11,263 bases of DNA from Tannerella sp. (GTDB lineage Bacteria > Bacteroidota > Bacteroidia > Bacteroidales > Tannerellaceae), in NCBI GenBank assembly GCA_031282485.1, contig JAITDQ010000117.1:1-11263 (forward strand), given 5' to 3'. The position numbers were made by a program, and so were the translations under genes. The notes under the pieces were generated by a model, which saw only the letters and a list, made by a program, of their open reading frames with translations, searched no databases and was not told the origin of the DNA. Shown here piece after piece: positions 5,583 to 11,263 of this stretch. Each line of letters starts with the position of its first letter. The first letter of the stretch is position 1.

Positions 5583-7163
5583 TTAAAATCCGAAATCGTC
5601 GATTTCGACTTCCTGTACCTCTTCTTCCGTCGGCAATTCCGCCGTTTGGTGTACGGAATGAGGTACGACGACGATGGCGCGTTCGGGACGGACGGGGCAG
5701 ATGGATTCGCATCCTCCGCATCCGATGCACAGTTCCGGTTCCACTTTGGGAATTGTAAGCGTTCCTTTATATGGAACCATGTGAACAGCCTGCGAGGGAC
5801 AGTGTTCCGAACATGCGCCGCAATCGTTTTCTTCCGTGTAAACAACACATAAATCCCTGTAAAAATTAGCGATTCCTATCTGAATTGTCTTTTTATCTTC
5901 GGACGTTATCGGCTTGATTGCATTCGTCGGGCATATTTCCGAGCAAACCGTGCAACCGTAATTGCAGTAACTGTCTTCGTAAGACATGTAAGGCTTCAGC
6001 ATATATCCCAACCCGAATTTCAGTCCGGCGGGATGAAGCACATGCGTCGGACATTGCACGACGCATAAATGACAGCCGGTACACAAGTCTTTAAACCGTT
6101 CGATATTTAATGACCCCGGAGGCGTTAAGGGAATCCTTTTTTCGTGATTTTCGTCGCCGTCGCCTTTCGCAAGCGCCGACAGTGGAATGGAACCGGCGAT
6201 TGCGGCGCTTGTTGTTATGAATGAACGGCGGCTTTCCGATACGGTCACAGAGGAAGGTTTTATGACGCTCTTTGCTTCGGCGTCTTTGGCGACTTTTAAT
6301 GAACCCGGAGGAGCAAACGTGTACTTTAAACTGTTTCTGTTGCATGCGGATGTGCAGTTAAAACAAGTCACACAACGCGATGCGTCTACCGTCATGTTTT
6401 TCGAATCAATAGCCTCTGCTTTGCATGTTTTTTCGCATAAGCTACATTTATTGCATTTGTTTTTGTCGAATGTGATACGGAACAGCGAATAACGCGAAAC
6501 AAGGCTTAGTAACGCGCCTGCGGGGCAAATCGTATTGCAGAATAATCGTCCCCTGAAAAAAACCATGACGGCAAATACGGAAAATGCGACTGTCGCCGAG
6601 ATAAATGCAGCGGTCGATATGCGTATGGTAATATTGTACAGGGAATAGATGCCTTTGGAAGAAAGGATTCCGGCTAAAATGTTATTTACCCAAACGGCGA
6701 CAGGGCGGAATATGTTTGTGGCAATACGCCCGAAATTACTGTACGGGTCGAGGAGCAGACACAATTCCGTCATTCCGCCGACAGTCAGCAGGACTGTTAT
6801 GCCCAAAATGGCGTAACGCAACCGGTTTGCCGGCTTATGGTAATGAAAACGGTTTTTTTTCTTTTTCCGCTGTTTTTTCTTTCCCAAGCATGATATACGG
6901 TTGAATACGTCCATCAAAATGCCGGCCGGACAGATAACCGAACAATAAATGCGCCCGAAGAACAATGTTAACAGGAAATGTACGATAAGCATTATGCCCG
7001 CACCTGTTAAAATCACAGGCAACAATTGTATTTCCTGCAATATGCTTGATACATTCGGGAGTATATCCGTGAAATCTATAAAAAATAACAGTAAGGGCGC
7101 AAATATAATTACCGCAAGTATTACTCTTAATACTTTCAATATATTTATCGTTTTTTTTCTCAT
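5583..7163 (-). CDS. NapH-NapG-type fusion: polytopic membrane ferredoxin with internal twin-arginine segment
   Basis: A 526-residue electron-transfer protein. The first half is NapH-like: hydrophobic segments at about 8-28, 48-68, 117-138 and 182-204 (possibly another near 150-168), two CxxxCP motifs (Cys74/78 and Cys209/213), and a very basic loop at 95-110 that should be cytoplasmic. Two classical 4Fe-4S motifs follow (Cys237-247 and Cys264-274). At 311-332 comes SRRSFITTSAAIAGS, a twin-arginine signal-like segment in mid-protein. A NapG-like half follows with four more cluster motifs: Cys361-371, Cys400-411, Cys439 with 448-455, and Cys479-489. The total is six predicted 4Fe-4S clusters. 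The sequence suggests ferredoxin domains on both faces of the membrane, passing electrons across it, probably to or from the quinone pool. It lies 23 bases after the Tat-exported DUF362 gene, a likely partner. Cofactors and topology are inferred from motifs. Confidence 0.8.
   Translation of the reverse strand: MRKKTINILKVLRVILAVIIFAPLLLFFIDFTDILPNVSSILQEIQLLPVILTGAGIMLIVHFLLTLFFGRIYCSVICPAGILMDVFNRISCLGKKKQRKKKKNRFHYHKPANRLRYAILGITVLLTVGGMTELCLLLDPYSNFGRIATNIFRPVAVWVNNILAGILSSKGIYSLYNITIRISTAAFISATVAFSVFAVMVFFRGRLFCNTICPAGALLSLVSRYSLFRITFDKNKCNKCSLCEKTCKAEAIDSKNMTVDASRCVTCFNCTSACNRNSLKYTFAPPGSLKVAKDAEAKSVIKPSSVTVSESRRSFITTSAAIAGSIPLSALAKGDGDENHEKRIPLTPPGSLNIERFKDLCTGCHLCVVQCPTHVLHPAGLKFGLGYMLKPYMSYEDSYCNYGCTVCSEICPTNAIKPITSEDKKTIQIGIANFYRDLCVVYTEENDCGACSEHCPSQAVHMVPYKGTLTIPKVEPELCIGCGGCESICPVRPERAIVVVPHSVHQTAELPTEEEVQEVEIDDFGF
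5584..5607 (-). terminator. weak candidate terminator overlapping the end of the iron-sulfur gene
   Basis: A perfect seven-pair hairpin with a three-base loop lies at 5591-5607 (CGAAATC and GATTTCG). On the minus strand it is followed by GATTTTAA, which contains the stop codon. The T-run is short. If functional, it would end the DUF362 operon within the six-base convergent junction with the DUF5606 gene. Confidence 0.25.
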
Positions 7164-7186
7164 TTATATCCGGTCTTCCTGCTGGT

Positions 7187-8128
7187 TTAAATTTTTATTC
7201 GTTTGATATTTATATTATCCAGATTTGTAGTGCCTAATTTGAGAGATTGCCCCATTTTGATATGTCCGACAGCGTCCAGTTCAAGCTTTTTCACCTGATT
7301 AAAGAATTGCAGCGATGCCGTATCGGTAGCGATTATGTCTTTGGAAGCGAGCAGTGTTTTTACGGTTCTTACATCTGCCGCACTTTTTCCCTGCGGGCCG
7401 TTCTGGAACATCATGCGATAAGAATCGACGATGTTCAGTACCGGCTTTTTCTCCCAAGTACAAATATCGGCGATACACTGTTGCAGGTCGTTTTGATGAA
7501 AATAACGGCGATCCCACACGATTCCCATATAATTTTTCATGGCGCACGACAGTTTTGCGCCTCCATGATTTTTGAGTACGGGGACATTTATCCAAGCGTC
7601 CGCTTCGACGAGCGAATTATGTATTTTAACGGACTTCAGGATTTTTGCGTTTGGCAGGGATATTTCTTTTGAATAGTAATTTTCGTCGTTTCCGGGGACG
7701 ATGACGCCTCCGGCAGCTTCCACCGCGGCTTCAATTCCGCTTGATGCATAACATCTCTTCCAGTCGTCGCATGTATGGTCGAATACGGTTACTTTAGACG
7801 CGCCTGCGTCTAAACATTTCTTAACCAATGCCCCGATAAGTTTCGGATTCGTGTTTCCGGCGAGTTCGGGTGCGCGGTCCCAGCCGATATTGGGTTTGAT
7901 TACTATTTTCTGTCCTTTTTTCACAAAGTTGCCGATGCCTCCGAGGGTTTCCAGTGCTTTGTCCAACATGACTTCCGGTTCTCCACCCATTACTGCGACC
8001 ATATCCGGCACCCCTTCCACGGCAATCGTATTTGTGTTTAATGCCGCCTGCAAATTATCAAATTTCAGTGATGCCACTGCGCCTGCGCCCATTATAACGC
8101 CCGTTCTTAAAAAATCTCTACGTTTCAT
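7187..8128 (-). CDS. Tat-exported DUF362 protein
   Basis: A 313-residue DUF362 protein. The N-terminus MKRRDFLRTGVIMGAGAVAS is a twin-arginine signal, with likely cleavage soon after about residue 29. The mature part has family-typical segments: VIKPNIGWDRAPE (76-88), KVTVFDHTCDDWKRCY (112-127), INVPVLKNHGGAKLSCAMKN (180-199) and a conserved acidic stretch near 264-269. DUF362 proteins often occur with ferredoxins and redox enzymes, but their reaction is unknown; this one has no ferredoxin motif of its own. An in-frame TTG at 8158 would extend it by ten residues, but that codon lies inside the promoter -7 element and would bury the Tat motif, so 8128 is chosen. It is followed after 23 bases by the NapH-NapG-type gene, so the two probably form a periplasmic enzyme and membrane electron conduit pair. 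Confidence 0.85.
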   Translation of the reverse strand: MKRRDFLRTGVIMGAGAVASLKFDNLQAALNTNTIAVEGVPDMVAVMGGEPEVMLDKALETLGGIGNFVKKGQKIVIKPNIGWDRAPELAGNTNPKLIGALVKKCLDAGASKVTVFDHTCDDWKRCYASSGIEAAVEAAGGVIVPGNDENYYSKEISLPNAKILKSVKIHNSLVEADAWINVPVLKNHGGAKLSCAMKNYMGIVWDRRYFHQNDLQQCIADICTWEKKPVLNIVDSYRMMFQNGPQGKSAADVRTVKTLLASKDIIATDTASLQFFNQVKKLELDAVGHIKMGQSLKLGTTNLDNINIKRIKI

Positions 8129-8155
8129 AATTTCATAGTTGATATATTTCGTGTG

Positions 8156-8185
8156 CAAATATAGACTTCATTGTTAAATAATAAA
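8156..8185 (-). promoter_or_regulatory. candidate promoter of the DUF362/iron-sulfur operon
   Basis: On the minus strand TATATTTG occupies 8163-8156, and a weak -33 (TTTA at 8185-8182) sits 18 bases further upstream. The transcript would begin near 8150, about 20 bases before the ATG at 8128. The -7 match is good; the -33 is poor, which may indicate weak or activator-dependent transcription. Confidence 0.5.
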
Positions 8186-8303
8186 CGTAGATTCAGGTTA
8201 AAAAAAAAGAATCTTATGCGCAAAAAGAAAAGAGTTGCGTGTAAAACGAAAAAAATAAAGGTAAGACGAATAAAAATCCCCCCCGTAACCGGCAAAAATA
8301 ACC

Positions 8304-9581
8304 TTACGGTCGATCCTGTTTGCCGCCGACGGTTTTCACGCCTATAAGCCGGTCGTATCGGGCGCCCATGGGATGATAATAGACGGCAATCGTATATTCG
8401 TTTTCGGTTTCGAAAAAATTGCCTTCGGTTTCGCTTAGCGTTGCTTTGGCCGCTCCTTTTGCCATGAATACATAGAGATAATTATACAGTCCCTGTTTCA
8501 GCATGACGGGTTTTTCGTATGAACCGGTTTCCGTGTTGTATTCCATGCGGCTCCGGTCGTCTATGATATTGTTGAATAAATCGCCTGCGATGTGGATATC
8601 GCCGTCGCGCATGAACTCGGAAGCCAGCGAGAAATGTACTACGTAGTAATCCGCCTCGGTAGCCGGGTCTTGACATTCACTGCAGCGGATAAAGAAACGT
8701 CCGTTCTGGTCACGGTCGTACAGGTATGAGGTTGCGGCACGTTTCTGATCCTGAAATAATGTTGCATGATAGTAGGGGTTGTAGAAGCCGATTTTTTCCA
8801 CTCCCATGCCGTTATAGCGGTGCGTCTGAAATTCGATGCGCCGGTATTCATTACCGGCTTCGAATATCAAGTCTCTGTTGTGTTGATATACGAGCTGTTT
8901 GTTGATGATCACGGACGGCTGTAAATCCGTGCGTATGTCATTGCGGTTATTATTCCGGTAGACAAATATCTTGAGGTCATTCTGCGGATAAGTTATGTTT
9001 ACATTTGTTTGATTGATTGTGAAATCAACCTGCTGGTGGGTTTTATTGAAATCAATGTCGGTATTTCCGCTAACGGAGGCATCTATTGCAACCAGCGGTT
9101 CGACGACGGAAAAACATGCCGTGAAAACGATGTTATCCCTGTTGTCTTCTTCATAAACCTGAACAGCGTAATTCCCGGAAACGGTGAGTTGCATTTCTTC
9201 ATTCGGGAAAAATACCTGATAGTTTGTGTAATGGGTCATCGTGTTGATTGAATTGGCAAAGTCTTCTATCGTCACAGTCTGAAATCCCTTCATGTACTCG
9301 ACAGGCAATAAAGCCGATTTCTTCCAGTCCGCATCACAGTGAACGACGGAATATGCAAACCGCCCGCTCGAACGGTGTAATGCGTCGAAGATTATCCTGA
9401 TTTTCTTTTCTCCGTTCAGTTCGATAAACGGTTCGGACAGAAGTTCGTCGTCTACTTTTATTTCCAGACTTTTTATGTCGTCGCGAAATATTTCCGTGCG
9501 AAACGTTTCCTGTGCGCCGGCAAATCCGCAGGTTGTAAATAAAAGTGTGACGACCGTAAATATATAATATAATGTATACAT
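8304..9581 (-). CDS. DUF5103 protein, type IX secretion system plug family
   Basis: A 425-residue exported protein. The first 23 residues form a signal peptide (MYTLYYIFTVVTLLF, ending AGA before Gln24). The mature protein shows typical DUF5103 features: FRTEIFRDDIKSLEIKV near the start, then IRIIFDALHRSSGRFAYSVV and HCDADWKKSALLPVEYMKGF, followed by MTHYTNYQVFFPNEEMQLTVSGNYAVQVYE. The later part is rich in aromatic residues and beta strands, with AGDLFNNIIDDRSRMEYN. In Flavobacterium the family member called Plug closes the periplasmic side of the SprA translocon when PorV is absent. The gene alone does not prove a working type IX system, since no other T9SS genes are in the window. It is monocistronic, with its own promoter, divergent from nqrA. 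I see no convincing terminator downstream. Confidence 0.82.
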   Translation of the reverse strand: MYTLYYIFTVVTLLFTTCGFAGAQETFRTEIFRDDIKSLEIKVDDELLSEPFIELNGEKKIRIIFDALHRSSGRFAYSVVHCDADWKKSALLPVEYMKGFQTVTIEDFANSINTMTHYTNYQVFFPNEEMQLTVSGNYAVQVYEEDNRDNIVFTACFSVVEPLVAIDASVSGNTDIDFNKTHQQVDFTINQTNVNITYPQNDLKIFVYRNNNRNDIRTDLQPSVIINKQLVYQHNRDLIFEAGNEYRRIEFQTHRYNGMGVEKIGFYNPYYHATLFQDQKRAATSYLYDRDQNGRFFIRCSECQDPATEADYYVVHFSLASEFMRDGDIHIAGDLFNNIIDDRSRMEYNTETGSYEKPVMLKQGLYNYLYVFMAKGAAKATLSETEGNFFETENEYTIAVYYHPMGARYDRLIGVKTVGGKQDRP

Positions 9582-9635
9582 AATTATAAACTAAAGTTTC
9601 ACTTACACATATTATGCAAATCATGAATCGGCATG

Positions 9636-9666
9636 CAAACATACGTGAAAAAGTTCGCTTTTACAA
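9636..9666 (-). promoter_or_regulatory. Bacteroidota-type promoter for the plug-family gene
   Basis: On the minus strand TATGTTTG occupies 9643-9636, and TTG at 9666-9664 lies 20 bases further upstream. The predicted transcript starts near 9630 and has a leader of roughly 48 bases before the ATG at 9581. Confidence 0.6.
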
Positions 9667-9852
9667 GCGTTGTGAAATAAAAACGGGGCGACCGCGTCAA
9701 AAAAGGGAACCTGCCCTGTGTTGAGATATCCTTTCTTTTACGGTTTTAGAGTAATGCCGCAGCGGTTCGGGAAGAAACAGGCGCAAAACCACATTCTCAA
9801 AGCGCCGATTTCGCATCTCTTAAAGTGCGGTATATAAGCGGTTTTTGACGGA

Positions 9853-9894
9853 GCAGAAAATTTGATTAAAGAAATTTTTCTTTATTTTTTCTGC
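9853..9894 (+). repeat. interrupted inverted repeat just upstream of the nqrA promoter
   Basis: GCAGAAAA at 9853-9860 pairs with TTTTCTGC at 9887-9894, and TAAAGAAA at 9867-9874 pairs with TTTCTTTA at 9877-9884. The two stems are separated by a six-base bulge on one side and two bases on the other. It ends four bases before the -33 TTTG at 9898, so it could be an operator or an upstream AT-rich element. The transcript of nqrA would not include it. Confidence 0.4.
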
Positions 9895-9897
9895 GAT

Positions 9898-9931
9898 TTT
9901 GTATGGCGTGTGAAAAAAATGTGTACTTTTG
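9898..9931 (+). promoter_or_regulatory. Bacteroidota-type promoter for nqrA
   Basis: TTTG at 9898-9901 precedes TACTTTTG at 9924-9931 by 22 bases. The transcript would start near 9937, leaving about 27 bases before the ATG at 9965. A start at 9947 would leave only about ten bases. Confidence 0.6.
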
Positions 9932-9964
9932 CGCTGCATTTTCAAAATGGAAATTCGTAAAAAT

Positions 9965-11263
9965 ATGGCAAAGTTTATTGGAATCAAGAAAGGATTAGAC
10001 ATAAATCTTAAAGGAAAGGCTTCTACTAACGTTTTTTTTAATGTCGGCGAATCCGAAAGTTATGCAATTATCCCTGATCATTATGTTGGTATAACACCCA
10101 AAGTGCTCGTTCGCGAGGGTGATAATGTTAAGTCGGGCGCTCCGGTGATGTGTGATAAAAACCGGCCGGAAATAAAATTTGTTTCGCCGGTTAACGGTGT
10201 CGTTTCGGGCGTTAATCGTGGGGAAAAACGTAAGGTGTTGAGCATTACGATAAAACCGGATGAACGTGTGAACAGTGAACGGATTGAAATGCAGGATATA
10301 TCGTCGTATGATGCCGGCGGTTTAAAAGCGCTTCTACTCGAAACGGGTTTGTGGCCTTATATAAAGCAACGTCCGTATGACCGTGTGGCGAATCCGTCGG
10401 ATACCCCGCGTGACATATTCGTGACGGCTTATAATTCCGCCCCTTTGGCGCCGGAGGTTGACTTTTTGGTGAAATCGGATGAAGGATATTTGCAGACCGG
10501 CCTCGGCGTACTTGCAAAACTTACGGGAGGGAAAGTTTACTTTGGCGTGAAACAGGGTTCCCCGCTGGGTTCCGCTGTAAAGGATGTGGAAGTCGTGGAA
10601 GTGTCCGGCCCTCATCCGGCAGGGAATGTCGGCGTGCTGATAAATAACGTCAAGCCGGTTAACAAAGGAGAAGTTGTCTGGACGCTTAATGCGGCCGACG
10701 TCTTTATGATGGGACGGATGTTGCAGGAAAAGCAATTCGATTTTTCAAAAGTGATCGCATTGACGGGGTCTGAATTTAAACGGTGCGGATATACGAAAGT
10801 GATATCGGGATGTAATATCGGCAGTATCGTAAACGGGCTTGTTTCGGAAGGAAACGTACGGTTGATAAGCGGAAATGTCTTAACCGGAACGAAAGTCGGC
10901 CGGGAAGATTACCTCGGCGCATACGACAGCCAGATAACCGCCATACCGGAAGGCGATGACGTCGATGAATTTCTTGGCTGGGCTACTCCCGGATTGAATA
11001 AATTCAGCGCGAGCCGCACGTATTTCAGCTGGCTGAACGGCGGTAAAAGCGAATATGTACTCGACGCGCGTATACGTGGAGGAAAACGTGCGATGATTAT
11101 GTCGAACGAATATGATAAGGTGTTCCCAATGGATATTTTACCCGAATATCTTTTGAAAGCTATCATTGCATTTGATATAGATAAAATGGAAAATCTGGGG
11201 ATATATGAAGTTGCGCCCGAAGATTTTGCATTGTGCGAATTTGTTGACACATCGAAGATAGAG
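9965..11263 (+). CDS. nqrA: NqrA, subunit A of Na+-translocating NADH:quinone oxidoreductase (3' end outside the window)
   Basis: NQR oxidises NADH, reduces quinone and pumps sodium out; NqrA is the peripheral cytoplasmic subunit implicated in quinone interaction. The 433 visible codons start MAKFIGIKKGLDINLKGKA and show family blocks YAIIPDHYVGITPKVLVREGD, KFVSPVNGVVSGVNRGEKRK, TGLWPYIKQRPYDRVANP, KQGSPLGSAV and RIRGGKRAMIMSNEYDKVFP. The frame runs off the window at CEFVDTSKIE, so only about 15-20 residues should be missing. An in-frame ATG at 9947 would add MEIRKN; the start at 9965 is preferred because homologues usually begin MA or MS directly before this motif and because of the leader length. 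The NqrB-F genes are expected just beyond the window. NqrB and NqrC require covalent FMN, giving a possible link to the ApbE gene at 270-1073. Confidence 0.93.
   Translation, partial: MAKFIGIKKGLDINLKGKASTNVFFNVGESESYAIIPDHYVGITPKVLVREGDNVKSGAPVMCDKNRPEIKFVSPVNGVVSGVNRGEKRKVLSITIKPDERVNSERIEMQDISSYDAGGLKALLLETGLWPYIKQRPYDRVANPSDTPRDIFVTAYNSAPLAPEVDFLVKSDEGYLQTGLGVLAKLTGGKVYFGVKQGSPLGSAVKDVEVVEVSGPHPAGNVGVLINNVKPVNKGEVVWTLNAADVFMMGRMLQEKQFDFSKVIALTGSEFKRCGYTKVISGCNIGSIVNGLVSEGNVRLISGNVLTGTKVGREDYLGAYDSQITAIPEGDDVDEFLGWATPGLNKFSASRTYFSWLNGGKSEYVLDARIRGGKRAMIMSNEYDKVFPMDILPEYLLKAIIAFDIDKMENLGIYEVAPEDFALCEFVDTSKIE

Larger units (their letters stand above)
9582..9964 (+). other. 383-base divergent intergenic region between the plug gene and nqrA
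   Basis: This stretch carries two outward promoters (9636-9666 on the minus strand and 9898-9931 on the plus strand) and an interrupted hairpin at 9853-9894. The central part, about 9670-9850, holds a weak five-pair GGCGC/GCGCC repeat and scattered GC-rich words. I found no RNA gene, riboswitch or plausible coding frame there. Confidence 0.6.

Noticed and set aside
8129..8158. TTG-initiated ten-residue extension of the DUF362 protein.
   Set aside because: It overlaps the -7 element and would place residues in front of an otherwise ideal Tat signal.
8271..8309. CCGTAA/TTACGG inverted repeat followed on the minus strand by seven G and a short T-run, as a terminator for the plug gene.
   Set aside because: Only six pairs with a 15-base loop, and the T-run is separated from the stem by the G-run; not convincing.
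8216..8347. A 43-codon, highly basic reading frame on the + strand starting MRKKKRVACKTKK.
   Set aside because: It arises from an A-rich intergenic stretch, lacks a promoter, overlaps the end of the plug gene antisense, and its last third mirrors that gene.
9690..9720. Short GGG/CCC pairing next to a six-base T-run on the minus strand, considered as a terminator.
   Set aside because: Only three pairs, and no gene on that strand ends there.
9947..9964. Six-codon N-terminal extension of NqrA from an in-frame ATG.
   Set aside because: Leaves a very short leader and adds residues not typical of NqrA; kept only as an alternative.

Overview
The window looks like a chromosomal segment from a member of the Bacteroidota, most likely order Bacteroidales. 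Three things point there. Seven promoters fit the Bacteroidota pattern (a -33 TTTG or TTG and a -7 TAnnTTTG separated by about 19 to 22 bases). Start codons lack clear Shine-Dalgarno sites. The gene families (DUF5606, the DUF5103 type IX secretion plug protein, NqrA of the sodium-pumping NADH:quinone oxidoreductase, and Tat-exported Gfo/Idh/MocA proteins) are typical of that group. I see no rRNA, tRNA, CRISPR array, insertion sequence or phage gene.

Layout. Positions 1-2380 (+) form an operon from a promoter at 3-33: a 69-residue two-helix membrane protein, a short signal-less ApbE-type FMN transferase, and a Tat-lipoprotein Gfo/Idh/MocA oxidoreductase overlapping apbE by ATGA. A second small two-helix membrane protein (2435-2671) and hemW (2731-3879) follow. 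Positions 3880-4780 hold a self-contained cassette: hairpin terminator, promoter, zeta-toxin-like P-loop kinase (3999-4574), a 52-residue overlapping small gene (4567-4725) and a strong terminator. A leader with competing hairpins and a consensus promoter precedes a DUF5606 gene with a histone-H1-like basic tail (4962-5576).

On the minus strand, a DUF362 protein with a Tat signal (8128-7187) is followed 23 bases later by a 526-residue iron-sulfur membrane protein (7163-5583). The latter fuses a NapH-like membrane half to a NapG-like ferredoxin half through an internal twin-arginine segment. Also on the minus strand is the T9SS plug-type gene (9581-8304). A 383-base divergent intergenic region separates it from nqrA (9965 to the window end, cut about 15-20 residues short).

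How it fits together. Much of the window concerns membrane-associated redox chemistry: NQR needs covalently bound FMN in NqrB and NqrC, which is what ApbE-family enzymes attach; the DUF362/NapHG pair looks like a transmembrane electron conduit; HemW serves heme metabolism. Three proteins carry twin-arginine motifs, implying an active Tat pathway. The two observations most worth follow-up are the predicted dual Sec/Tat topology of the NapH-NapG fusion with its DUF362 partner, and the zeta-like kinase with its small downstream partner, a possible toxin-antitoxin pair in reversed gene order.
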